From: Natranaerofaba carboxydovora
GTDB lineage: Bacteria > Bacillota > Natranaerobiia > Natranaerobiales > Natranaerofabaceae
Length of the DNA stretch: 64,000 nucleotides
Reading direction: 5' to 3'
Assembly: GCF_022539405.1 (NCBI RefSeq)
Contig: NZ_CP054394.1
Span: 188,501-252,500, forward strand
A model generated the notes under the pieces. It had not been told where the DNA came from. It searched no databases and was given only the letters and a program-made list of their open reading frames with translations. The position numbers and the translations under genes are program-made. Positions 56,742 to 64,000 of this stretch are shown here, piece by piece. Numbering within the stretch: position 1 is the first letter of the stretch; each line of letters opens with the position of its first letter.

Positions 56742-57428
56742 ATGCATTTGCCGGATGGTATGTTATCAGGTGGTTTGTCTGTTGCAGGATATTTAGGGAC
56801 TGTGGGGGTTCATTTATTTACTTATATTGTATACGTCTTAAAAGGTTGCAAAAAATTTATGAATATAGATATTATACCAAAAGTTAGTCTTGTTAGTGCA
56901 GCTTTGCTTGTAGCAGCATTAATATATGTACCTGTTGGCCCTACTACTGTGCATTTTTCTTTTGTGGGAGTTGCCGGCATATTACTTGGGCCTTATTCTG
57001 TAATTTCTTTTACAGTGGTGTTATTTTTTCAGGTGATTTTATTTTATCACGGGGGCTTTACCAGCTTAGGAGTGAACATTTTTAATTTTAGTGTTGCTGC
57101 TTTGGCAGGATATTATATTTTTGCTTTTATGCGTACTAAACTGCCGCTTGCTAACAAAATTCCTTTATTAAATAGGTTTAAATTGCATTACAAAATACTT
57201 TGTTTTGCTTTCTTGGCAGGTTTATTATCAAAGCTTATTTTGGTAGTTCTAGGATCTTTGGCTCTTTTGACGATTGGTTTTCCACTAGCTGTACCAGGAT
57301 CAGTGATTGCCTTTCACCTGCCAATAATGTTGGCAGAAGGTGTTTTGACGGCTGTGCTTGTTTTTGGGCTTTTAAAACTAAAGAGGGGGATAATTTATAA
57401 TGAAAGCAGCTTTTACGATTTTGTTTGA
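56742..57428 (+). CDS. nikM: NikM/CbiM-type nickel or cobalt transport component
   Basis: A 228-residue membrane protein with six or seven TM segments. It begins MHLPDGMLS: His2 and the following residues are the metal-binding N-terminus of the CbiM/NikM S-components of ECF transporters; IYVPVGPTTVHF and HGGFTSLGVNIFNFS are other conserved blocks. A NikL-like and a NikK-like gene follow in the NikM-L-K order of some nickel systems, which points to nickel over cobalt. The T-component and ATPases (NikQ, NikO) are not in the window. AAGGGGGG lies before the ATG. Confidence 0.88.
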   Translation: MHLPDGMLSGGLSVAGYLGTVGVHLFTYIVYVLKGCKKFMNIDIIPKVSLVSAALLVAALIYVPVGPTTVHFSFVGVAGILLGPYSVISFTVVLFFQVILFYHGGFTSLGVNIFNFSVAALAGYYIFAFMRTKLPLANKIPLLNRFKLHYKILCFAFLAGLLSKLILVVLGSLALLTIGFPLAVPGSVIAFHLPIMLAEGVLTAVLVFGLLKLKRGIIYNESSFYDFV

Positions 57429-57876
57429 CCAAAGAAAAATAACTGTTAAAAAGCTTTTGTGTCTTGCAATAATAATACTTTTTTTCTTTGTCAATCAGCA
57501 GGAAGTCTATGCTCACAGGATGCTAATCGATTTATTAGAAGACGAAAGAGGTGTGCTGCAGCTAATTTATGATGATGGTACGGTTGCTCCAAATGCAACG
57601 GTCAAAATGTATGATGAAGATGGGAATGTACTAAGTGAAGGAACCACAGATGAGGATGGATATTTTAGTTACAGTAATCCTGGTAACGTAGAAGAAGTAG
57701 TTGCAGATGATGGTCTGGGGCACAGAGCTAGGATTAATTATGAAGGAGAAGAAGAATTCTGGGACGGTGTACCCCGGTATATGAGAGGGTTACTGGGTGT
57801 GTCTGTATTTTCTTTTGTAGCTGCTCTTACTTATTTGATTAGTCAAAACAAAAAAAACAACGAGAATAAAAGCTGA
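57400..57876 (+). CDS. NikL-like auxiliary protein of the nickel transporter
   Basis: A 158-residue protein with an N-terminal hydrophobic segment or signal (residues about 18-38, ending VYAHRM), an extracytoplasmic Ig-like region (DDGTVAPNATVKMYDEDGNVLSEGTTDEDGYF, like carboxypeptidase regulatory domains) and a C-terminal TM helix (residues about 128-150). The start overlaps nikM by 29 bases with AGAGGGGG upstream. The size, topology and position match NikL-type accessory subunits. The role in metal capture is not established. Confidence 0.75.
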   Translation: MKAAFTILFDQRKITVKKLLCLAIIILFFFVNQQEVYAHRMLIDLLEDERGVLQLIYDDGTVAPNATVKMYDEDGNVLSEGTTDEDGYFSYSNPGNVEEVVADDGLGHRARINYEGEEEFWDGVPRYMRGLLGVSVFSFVAALTYLISQNKKNNENKS

Positions 57877-57896
57877 CCAAAAGGGAGATGATTTTG

Positions 57897-58865
57897 ATGA
57901 GGAAATTAGGAATATTTTTTATGGTTGTGACTTTATTTTCATTAATTTCCGGAGGAAGTGTTTTTGCCCATGAAGTGTGGTTAGAGGTAGATGGTGACTT
58001 AGAAGAAGGTAGTGAACTTCAAATAGATGTAATGTGGGGCCACTTTGGTGATGAAGTAGAAGAGTTAAATTATGAAGACTATAGTTTGTATGTGATGACT
58101 CCCGACAAAGAGGTTCAAGAGATAGAGGTTGAAGAAGAAGGACTTCACGGAAGAGGCTATTTCACCCCATCTACAGAAGGTGAGCATATAATATATACCA
58201 AAAGAAAACCAAGCGTTTATTCTCCAGGAGAAGGCCAAATGATAAACAACATGCATATGGGAAAAACAATTTTGCCCATAGGAGTTGGTGAAAAAATCTA
58301 TTCAGAAAATGTAGACCTGCCTCTAGATATTATCCCTGAAATGTCTTCTAAAGATCTAAGCGAAGGGAACTTTGAAGGTAAGGTGTTACTAGAAGGCGAT
58401 ACTGTAGAAGGGGCTAATGTAAGCGCATATGGGCCTGATGATGAAGCTATGATGGAGGAAAGCGACTCTGAAGGTGGATTTTCTTTTAATCTAGGTGATG
58501 AGGGAAGATGGCTTATTAAAGCTAATGTATCGATGGAGGATAGTGGTACCCTTGATGGGGAAGAATATAATGAGGTTAGTAAGACTGTAACTATGCTAGT
58601 TGATAGGGAAAAGTTACAACATGTTGCGGCACAAGTTGAAGATGATGCTGGAGATGAGGTTGACGAGGAAGATGATAATGAAGCAACCGAGGCTGAGACT
58701 GAATTAGAAGATAAAAGCGATGAAAGAGAAGAAGCAGGTGCAGGTGCAGGAGACGGGGAAGGTGGCTCTGGTAATGAAATCATGTTTTTAATTGTTGGGC
58801 TATTACTTGGTGGTGCAATAGGGATATTTAGCGGAGTGTTTTTCACAAAAAAAGCTAATAGCTAA
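57897..58865 (+). CDS. NikK-like DUF4198 membrane-anchored protein
   Basis: About 322 residues. Signal peptide (residues 1-24, cleaved near SVFAHEVWLE), two domains of DUF4198 type with a His near the mature N-terminus (AHEVWLE, MWGHFGDEVE, EGLHGRG, MHMGKTILPIG), a long acidic linker (Asp/Glu-rich, residues about 245-285), a Gly/Ala-rich hinge and a C-terminal TM helix (LIVGLLLGGAIGIFSG). His-rich beta domains with a membrane anchor suit metal capture for NikM. ATG 57897 is preferred over 57888 because AAGGGAG directly touches the latter. A terminator follows. Confidence 0.8.
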   Translation: MRKLGIFFMVVTLFSLISGGSVFAHEVWLEVDGDLEEGSELQIDVMWGHFGDEVEELNYEDYSLYVMTPDKEVQEIEVEEEGLHGRGYFTPSTEGEHIIYTKRKPSVYSPGEGQMINNMHMGKTILPIGVGEKIYSENVDLPLDIIPEMSSKDLSEGNFEGKVLLEGDTVEGANVSAYGPDDEAMMEESDSEGGFSFNLGDEGRWLIKANVSMEDSGTLDGEEYNEVSKTVTMLVDREKLQHVAAQVEDDAGDEVDEEDDNEATEAETELEDKSDEREEAGAGAGDGEGGSGNEIMFLIVGLLLGGAIGIFSGVFFTKKANS

Positions 58866-58912
58866 CAATTATAATATATCTTGTATTTTCAAAAGTGTAT
58901 TTACTTGTTTTC

Positions 58913-58952
58913 AGCTCTATCTATTGAGATTTTAATAGGTAGAGCTTTTTTT
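58913..58952 (+). terminator. Rho-independent terminator after the nik genes
   Basis: AGCTCTATCTATT pairs with AATAGGTAGAGCT and is followed by a run of seven T residues. Confidence 0.88.
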
Positions 58953-59011
58953 GTTTAATTATTTTTTTAATTTAACTTCTGATTTAATTTAATACTGATT
59001 TAACTTCACCC

Positions 59012-59040
59012 TTGACAGATTATTAACTTCGGTGTATAGT
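59012..59040 (+). promoter_or_regulatory. Strong sigma-A promoter for the cysK operon
   Basis: TTGACA (59012-59017), a 17-base spacer and TATAGT (59035-59040) are near consensus. The start codon is about 190 bases downstream, so the leader is long. Confidence 0.8.
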
Positions 59041-59066
59041 ACACCTAAACACAATAACCTAAACAC
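59031..59066 (+). promoter_or_regulatory. Candidate operator on the cysK promoter
   Basis: GGTGTA-TAG-TACACC (59031-59045) is a perfect 6-base-arm palindrome lying over the -10 box. Immediately after it ACCTAAACAC is repeated at 59043-59052 and 59057-59066, a 14-base period. A sulfur-responsive repressor is plausible; the sequence does not match the CymR consensus that I know. Confidence 0.45.
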
Positions 59067-59105
59067 CTAAAGGATATTAGGAAATTAAAACTAAAACAAG
59101 GTTTT

Positions 59106-59189
59106 GGTGCAAAAAGTCATAAGAACAATGTTTTGTTTTAGATGTATCAATTAAAAACACTATACTTATGTGAATAGACTTTTTGCACC
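59106..59189 (+). repeat. 84-base inverted-repeat element (MITE-like) in the cysK leader
   Basis: Ends are the perfect 13-base inverted repeat GGTGCAAAAAGTC / GACTTTTTGCACC. The left arm read on the minus strand matches the dispersed-repeat core with two differences in 27 bases; the right arm matches 51398-51436. No coding capacity. It lies in the cysK 5' leader and could form a hairpin in the mRNA. Confidence 0.75.
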
Positions 59190-59234
59190 GGGATCAAATA
59201 AAAAACTTTAAAAATTGGATGGGAGGGGTTTAAA

Positions 59235-60161
59235 TTGTCAAAGTCAGTATTAGATCTTATTGGTAACACACCGTTGGTGAAAATCAAGGAAACTCTTGCA
59301 GGAAGTGATTCTAACATATTTGCAAAACTTGAGATGTTTAACCCGGGAGGTAGCGTGAAGGACAGAATATCTTTAAGCATGATAGAAAAAGCAGAGGAAG
59401 AAGGTGCTTTGACACCTGATAGCTTAATCATTGAGCCTACAAGTGGGAATACGGGAATTGGGCTGTCCATAGTAGCAGCCGTAAAGGGTTATAAGCTGAT
59501 ACTTACTATGCCTGAGAGTATGAGTGTGGAGAGAAGGCAGATGTTAAGTAATTATGGAGCAGAGCTGGTATTAACTCCTGCAGAAAATGGTATGAAAGGT
59601 GCAGTAGCTAAAGCCGAAGAGTTAAAGAAAGAAAACCCAAATAGCTTTATCCCGCAGCAATTTAATAATTTTGCCAATCCAGAAGTACACCGAGAGACCA
59701 CCGCAAAGGAAATATTAGAGGAATTGGAATCTATGAAAGAAAATATAGACGCTTTTGTTGCAGGGGTAGGGACCGGAGGTACTATAACCGGTGTTGGAGA
59801 AGTTTTGAAAAAGCATTATCCAGGTGTAAAAATCTTTGCTGTTGAGCCAGAAAGTTCTGCAGTCCTGTCTGGTGGTTCTCCTGGACCCCACAGAATTCAA
59901 GGAATAGGAGCAGGTTTTGTACCTGAAGTGCTAAACACAGATGTCATAGATGATGTGATTACAATAAAAGATGAAGATGCCTATAATATGTCAAAAAAAT
60001 TAGGTAAAAATCAGGGGATTCTACCTGGGATATCAAGTGGTGCAGCTATGGCAGGTTCTCTTGAGGCTAAAGATAAACTGCCAAAAGGCTCAAATATTGT
60101 AACCGTCTTTCCTGATCTAGGTGAGAGATATCTAAGTGTTGCCCCATACTTTGACATTTAA
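59235..60161 (+). CDS. cysK: Cysteine synthase (O-acetylserine sulfhydrylase family)
   Basis: A 308-residue PLP enzyme. K42 in NPGGSVKDRIS binds PLP, and TSGNTGIGL is the substrate-binding loop; GTGGTITGVGEVLK binds the PLP phosphate. It joins sulfide, or a protein thiocarboxylate, to O-acetyl- or O-phosphoserine. TTG start with GGGAGGGG upstream. The next genes encode an E1-like enzyme, a JAMM protease and a sulfite reductase, a set known from carrier-protein cysteine synthesis (CysM-CysO-Mec). The sequence alone does not show whether free sulfide or carrier-bound sulfur is preferred. Confidence 0.93.
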   Translation: MSKSVLDLIGNTPLVKIKETLAGSDSNIFAKLEMFNPGGSVKDRISLSMIEKAEEEGALTPDSLIIEPTSGNTGIGLSIVAAVKGYKLILTMPESMSVERRQMLSNYGAELVLTPAENGMKGAVAKAEELKKENPNSFIPQQFNNFANPEVHRETTAKEILEELESMKENIDAFVAGVGTGGTITGVGEVLKKHYPGVKIFAVEPESSAVLSGGSPGPHRIQGIGAGFVPEVLNTDVIDDVITIKDEDAYNMSKKLGKNQGILPGISSGAAMAGSLEAKDKLPKGSNIVTVFPDLGERYLSVAPYFDI

Positions 60162-60172
60162 AATCAATCAAA

Positions 60173-60195
60173 AAAACTTTGTTCATATGACTTTT
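60173..60195 (+). repeat. Partial copy of the dispersed intergenic repeat
   Basis: AAAACTTTGTTCATATGACTTTT matches the copy at 26140 base for base up to 60195 and then diverges (AAAG instead of TGCA). It lies 70 bases before the E1-like gene. Confidence 0.7.
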
Positions 60196-60265
60196 AAAGT
60201 AGATTTCAGTATTAAATTATAGATTTTAAGTCCTAAATGTAAAGCTGAAGGAGTGTGAAATTCTT

Positions 60266-61090
60266 ATGTTAAACGATACTCAGTTAGAAAGATACTCAAG
60301 ACATATAATCTTGTCCGATGTAGGGGTAGAAGGTCAGCAAAAATTAATGGATTCAAAAGTCTTGATAATTGGAACAGGCGGGCTTGGTGCTCCAGCGGCA
60401 ATGTTCTTAGCAGCAGCTGGTGTTGGGACGATTGGCCTTGCTGACTATGATAAGGTGGAGCTATCTAACCTACAGCGCCAGATTATACACCAGACAGAAG
60501 ATGTTGGTAAGGATAAGACAAAGTCAGGCCAGGAAACTATTGCCAGCATGAACCCTGATGTTAGAGTGGTTACTCATAATACCTGGGTCAGTTCGTCAAA
60601 TATTTTGGACATTATTAATAGTGAAGATTATGATTTTATTATAGATGGGACAGATAATTTTTCAGCAAAGTTTTTGATTAACGATGCTTGTGTTATGGCA
60701 GGTAAGCCTTTTGTTCATGCCGGGATTATACGTTTCTCGGGCCAGCTGATAACCTATATCCCTGGTGAAGAGGAAAATGCACCTTGTTATCGCTGTCTGT
60801 TCAAAGAACCACCACCTGAAGGTTCTGTGCCTACCTGTCGCGAAGCTGGAGTATTAGGAGTAATGGGTGGAGTGATAGGTACTCTCCAGGCAACAGAGGC
60901 GATCAAATATATTATTGGTAAGGGAGATAACCTCACGGGAGAGCTGCTTACCTACGATGCTCTGGACATGGAATTTAGGAAAATCCAGGTGAGTAGGAAC
61001 AAAGACTGTATACTGTGTGGAGATAACCCGGAGATAACAGAGCTTTTTGACTACAGTCCTCCGTCCTGTGTTATCCAAACAGAAAACTAA
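60266..61090 (+). CDS. moeB: E1-like adenylyltransferase (MoeB/ThiF/HesA family)
   Basis: A 274-residue ATP-dependent enzyme that adenylates the C-terminal Gly of MoaD/ThiS-type sulfur carriers. GTGGLGAPAAMFLA binds ATP; ADYDKVELSNLQRQI is the family signature; DGTDNFSAKFLINDAC follows. C191 in VPTCREAG is the candidate catalytic Cys; Zn ligands are C174/C177 (CYRC) and C248/C251 (CILC). No rhodanese domain is attached. It sits between cysK and the JAMM isopeptidase, so its carrier may be a cysteine-specific ThiS-like protein that could be just outside the window, or the MoaD-like protein at 52408. Confidence 0.9.
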   Translation: MLNDTQLERYSRHIILSDVGVEGQQKLMDSKVLIIGTGGLGAPAAMFLAAAGVGTIGLADYDKVELSNLQRQIIHQTEDVGKDKTKSGQETIASMNPDVRVVTHNTWVSSSNILDIINSEDYDFIIDGTDNFSAKFLINDACVMAGKPFVHAGIIRFSGQLITYIPGEEENAPCYRCLFKEPPPEGSVPTCREAGVLGVMGGVIGTLQATEAIKYIIGKGDNLTGELLTYDALDMEFRKIQVSRNKDCILCGDNPEITELFDYSPPSCVIQTEN

Positions 61091-61141
61091 TAATATAAAG
61101 TTGATTCTAGTAGTTTGTAGTTTGAGGGAGGTAAATGGTTG

Positions 61142-61606
61142 ATGAATTTTGAATTAAATAATAAAACAATTCACCTGTATAGAAGTGACTATGAAAAAAT
61201 CCTATCACAAGCCAAAAGAGAATTCCCCCTTGAATGCTGTGGGATATTTGGTGGGCTAGAAAAAGAAAAAGATGTGTATATCTACAGGGTATATGAGATG
61301 AAAAACATAGATGAGAGCAGTACTCATTTTTCCTTAGACCCAAAAGAACAATTTGACAAGGTAAATAAGATCATTGATGAAGGTTACGAATGGCTAGGCA
61401 GCTATCATTCTCATCCTTATACACCATCTAGGCCATCTGAGGAAGACAAAAAATTAGCTTACGATCCGGCTTTAATCTATGGGATTATTTCACTAAAAGG
61501 TGAAAATCCGGTTCTTAATTTTTTTGAGATAGATGAAGACAAAAAGGTGAAAAAATATAACTTAAATATTTGGGAAGAAGAAAGTGCCTGTGAAAGAGGT
61601 GAATAA
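61142..61606 (+). CDS. JAMM/MPN+ metallo-isopeptidase (Mec-like)
   Basis: A 154-residue zinc protease. The JAMM signature is complete: E31 in FPLECCGIFGG, then H89-S-H91, seven residues, S99-x2-D102 (HSHPYTPSRPSEED). In Mycobacterium, Mec cleaves cysteine from the C-terminus of the sulfur carrier CysO; the same task fits here between an E1-like enzyme and sulfite reductase. ATG 61142 has GGGAGGT 10 bases upstream; TTG 61139 is an in-frame alternative. The sulfite reductase gene starts four bases after the stop. Confidence 0.88.
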   Translation: MNFELNNKTIHLYRSDYEKILSQAKREFPLECCGIFGGLEKEKDVYIYRVYEMKNIDESSTHFSLDPKEQFDKVNKIIDEGYEWLGSYHSHPYTPSRPSEEDKKLAYDPALIYGIISLKGENPVLNFFEIDEDKKVKKYNLNIWEEESACERGE

Positions 61607-61609
61607 TAA

Positions 61610-64000
61610 ATGATAAAGGAAAACTTAACTCCCACAGAAGTTACCAGTGACCTATACGATTTTAGAAATAAGCTTAATGAATATTTGGAAGGTAAGATGG
61701 AAGACTTTAGATTCAAACCTTATAGGGTTGCTAGAGGAGTTTATGAACAGAGAAAATCAGGAACTTATATGATAAGGACCAGGATTGTAGCCGGTGAAGT
61801 GTCTTTAGAGCAGTTAAAAGAAATAGTTAGACTTGCTGATAACTATGCAAGTAAAAATGTTCATCTTACAACCAGACAAGATGTTCAGCTTCACGATGTA
61901 AGATTAGAAGATACTGCTGAAGTAATCGAAGGTCTTCTAGAGGTAGGAATTTTGACAAAAGGAACAGGAGGGAATACCCCAAGGAATGTGGTAGCATCCC
62001 CTCTTTCAGGAGTGAGCTCAGATGAAGTATTTGACGTGACACCTTATGCCAGGTTGGTTACAAGACACTTTTTAACAGATCCTAGTTCTTTTAACCTGCC
62101 TAGAAAATACAAAATTGCTTTCTCTAACAGTGAAAAAGATACTGCAAATGCTCTTGTGGCAGACTTAGGTTTTATCGCTGTAATTAGAGAAAGTGATAAA
62201 AGTGAGAGTGGCTATGAGAAAGGCTTTATAGTCTATGGTGGCGGGGGCCTTGGCAATAACCCTTCCTGCGGTATTAAATTGAAAGACTTTGTACCAGTAT
62301 CTGAAGTACTGTATTATGCTGAAGCAATGAAGAGATTTTTTGAAGCAGAAGGAGACCGCACTAACAAAAATAAAGCCAGGATTCGTCATATCCTTATTAG
62401 ACTAGGTGAGGAAAAATTCACTGAGCTTTTTGAAAAGAAACTGCAGGAAGTTAAAGAAGACAAGCAATTTGATCTAAAGGTTTTAGAAAATAATGACAAT
62501 AATGATCAACAAATAGATGCCGCTGCTGCCCAGGTCACTGCAACCCAGGTAGATACTAAATCGACCGACGAAAAAGAAGAACTTTTGATCAAGCAAAAAC
62601 AACCAGGTTATTATTCAGTTTATCTACATCCAGAAAACGGGAATATATCGACTACAGATTTGAAGGATTTAATAGATTTTCTAGAAAGCATAGATGACTC
62701 TGCTGATATAAGAATATCTAATACTCAAGGGCTTTATGTAAGAAATCTTAGAAAAGATGATGCCGTAGGTCTGTTAAAAATATTTAAAGAACTAATATAT
62801 CCATATAAAATAGATAATTCTATTGCCTGTGCCGGGGCATCAACCTGTAAACTTGGGCTGTGTCTGTCACAGAATTTACTAAAAAGCATTAAAGAAAAAT
62901 TTGAGAATGTAAATCCTTTTATAAAATCTCAACTTCCAAGAGCATATATCTCTGGATGCCCAAACTCATGTGGACAGCACCAGATTGGAAAGCTTGCTTT
63001 TAGTGGAATAGCTAGAAGAACTAAAGATGGCCTAGTGCCAACTTATGTAGTACATTTTAACGGAAAAGTAGGTACAAAAAATCCTAAACTAGCGCAAAAA
63101 TACGGTGAAATTCCAGCGAAAAAACTTCCTAAATTTTTGCTTAATCTTGCCAGGCTAAAGTACAACAATGGAAATAGATGGGAGTTTGAGAAATTTGTCC
63201 AAGAAAACGAAACAGAAGTTACAGAACTCATAGAAAAATATTCTGTGATAGAGCCATATGATGAAAATCCTGATCTTTACTACGATGTTGGTGCGACAGA
63301 ACTCTTTTCAATTGAGGGTAGAAGCCCTGGAGAATGCAGCCTAGGTATAATGGAAGTGATAAGGACAGATATAGAGAATGCAAGAGAGAACCTAGAACAA
63401 AATTATCTCTATGAAGCTTCTATTTCTGCAGCTAGAGCGCTCCTAGTCCTAAGAGGTATTGATACCAACAAAGATAGGGAGATATTCAAGGCTTTTGTTG
63501 ATCACTTTGTCAAAGAGGGTTATCTAAAAGCTGATATTGAAGATCTGACAGGCATCCTACTAGATTACAAGCTAGGAGATATATCAAGCCTTGAAGCTTA
63601 TCAAGAAGATATAAAGTACCTTGTCAAAAAAGTAGAAGATATGTATGGGTCATTAAACCCAAAACTTGAAATCACCCTGCCAAAGGAAGATGATGAAGAA
63701 AGTGATAAAGATGGAAGCAGCGGAAGCAGCGGGGACGGTTCTCGTGCTTCTTCTTCTAAGGATAACATTCAGGATAATATTCAAGATAATATAGACGGTG
63801 AAGGATATGAAATAGTAGACCTTAGAGGTGTGAAATGTCCTATGAACTTCGCTAAAGTAAAAGTATCTCTATCAACTAAAGAACCCGGTGATGTGGTAGG
63901 TTTTTACCTTGATCAGGGTGAGCCTATGGATAATGTGCCAAAAAGCGTAGAAGGTGAAGGACATACTATCAAGGAAATAAAAGAATTTGATGGCTACAGC
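61610..64000 (+). CDS. Siroheme sulfite/nitrite reductase fused to a TusA domain (3' end outside window)
   Basis: An open frame of 797 codons runs to the window edge. Residues about 1-540 form a siroheme 4Fe-4S reductase: N-terminal half-domain with HLTTRQDVQLHDV and GTGGNTPRNVVASPLSG, cluster ligands C407, C413, C450 and C454 (CAGASTC, SGCPNSCG). A Gln/Ala/Thr-rich linker (about residues 300-330) splits the halves. Residues about 560-690 are an all-helical region, perhaps HEPN-like. After a Ser/Gly/Asp linker comes a TusA sulfur-relay domain with C743 in DLRGVKCPMNF. It would reduce sulfite to sulfide and hold sulfur on its own TusA cysteine, feeding the upstream E1/JAMM/cysK genes. AGAGGT precedes the ATG. 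Confidence 0.88.
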   Translation, partial: MIKENLTPTEVTSDLYDFRNKLNEYLEGKMEDFRFKPYRVARGVYEQRKSGTYMIRTRIVAGEVSLEQLKEIVRLADNYASKNVHLTTRQDVQLHDVRLEDTAEVIEGLLEVGILTKGTGGNTPRNVVASPLSGVSSDEVFDVTPYARLVTRHFLTDPSSFNLPRKYKIAFSNSEKDTANALVADLGFIAVIRESDKSESGYEKGFIVYGGGGLGNNPSCGIKLKDFVPVSEVLYYAEAMKRFFEAEGDRTNKNKARIRHILIRLGEEKFTELFEKKLQEVKEDKQFDLKVLENNDNNDQQIDAAAAQVTATQVDTKSTDEKEELLIKQKQPGYYSVYLHPENGNISTTDLKDLIDFLESIDDSADIRISNTQGLYVRNLRKDDAVGLLKIFKELIYPYKIDNSIACAGASTCKLGLCLSQNLLKSIKEKFENVNPFIKSQLPRAYISGCPNSCGQHQIGKLAFSGIARRTKDGLVPTYVVHFNGKVGTKNPKLAQKYGEIPAKKLPKFLLNLARLKYNNGNRWEFEKFVQENETEVTELIEKYSVIEPYDENPDLYYDVGATELFSIEGRSPGECSLGIMEVIRTDIENARENLEQNYLYEASISAARALLVLRGIDTNKDREIFKAFVDHFVKEGYLKADIEDLTGILLDYKLGDISSLEAYQEDIKYLVKKVEDMYGSLNPKLEITLPKEDDEESDKDGSSGSSGDGSRASSSKDNIQDNIQDNIDGEGYEIVDLRGVKCPMNFAKVKVSLSTKEPGDVVGFYLDQGEPMDNVPKSVEGEGHTIKEIKEFDGYS

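Noticed and set aside
58298..58846. Minus-strand 182-codon Ser/Pro-rich open frame
   Set aside because: It is the reverse of the acidic DUF4198 gene, and its Ser-rich composition comes from GAA/GAT codons read backwards.
59041..59234. T-box or SAM riboswitch before cysK
   Set aside because: No T-box sequence, no antiterminator/terminator pair and no SAM-type core; the structure present is the inverted-repeat element.

Overview
The window is a 64 kb, AT-rich chromosomal segment of a low-GC Gram-positive anaerobe, most likely a Clostridia-type Firmicute. The evidence is gene order (uvrBAC; rapZ-yvcK-whiA; cggR-gap-pgk-tpi-gpmI-eno-secG), strong GGAGG ribosome binding sites, frequent TTG starts, a two-domain enolase/iPGM glycolysis set, a tungsten-type aldehyde:ferredoxin oxidoreductase, a membrane pyrophosphatase and LiaF- and WhiA-type proteins. 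The protein set looks like that of the halo-alkaliphilic Natranaerobiales, but this assignment is inferred and was not checked by a search. Apart from one liaF-like gene, all genes lie on the plus strand.

Region 1 (1-9828): uvrB end, uvrA, uvrC, a Crp-family regulator, then a small metabolic group (HAD phosphatase, FMN alpha-hydroxyacid dehydrogenase, PPC/DUF296 protein, D-2-hydroxyacid dehydrogenase, PHP phosphatase). Region 2 (9.9-16.4 kb): a MoxR/ChlI-like AAA+ ATPase with a VWA partner, then rapZ-yvcK-whiA. Region 3 (16.4-29 kb): central glycolytic operon under CggR, secG, K+-dependent membrane pyrophosphatase, an HD protein and RNase R. Region 4 (29-30.3 kb): a flavinylated-type lipoprotein behind a long structured leader, and an orphan tRNA-Ala(GGC).

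Region 5 (30.4-39.3 kb) is a compact signalling and polysaccharide locus: multi-PAS hybrid histidine kinase, stand-alone receiver, membrane HEAT-repeat protein, processive-type family 2 glycosyltransferase, receiver-GGDEF diguanylate cyclase with an I-site, Hpt protein and DICT-HD-GYP phosphodiesterase. This is a phosphorelay that probably controls exopolysaccharide output through cyclic di-GMP. Region 6 (39.4-55.7 kb) is a catabolic island: nucleoside-recognition (Gate) membrane protein, sigma-54 activator, threonine-dehydrogenase-like SDR, a truncated GntP permease, MBL-fold lactonase-like enzyme, CoA-acylating aldehyde dehydrogenase, two iron alcohol dehydrogenases, tungsten AOR with MoaD-like protein and radical-SAM maturase, an unknown polytopic membrane protein, and an acyl-CoA dehydrogenase behind a FadR-like operator. 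Two good -24/-12 promoters lie here, next to the only sigma-54 activator in the window.

Region 7 (55.8-58.9 kb): LiaF-like protein (minus strand) and a NikM-NikL-NikK-type nickel uptake set without its ATPase parts. Region 8 (59-64 kb): cysteine synthase, an E1-like adenylyltransferase, a JAMM isopeptidase and a siroheme sulfite reductase fused to a TusA domain. This looks like sulfide assimilation through a protein-bound thiocarboxylate carrier. A short dispersed intergenic repeat (core CATATGACTTTTTGCA) occurs in front of at least four genes across the window.
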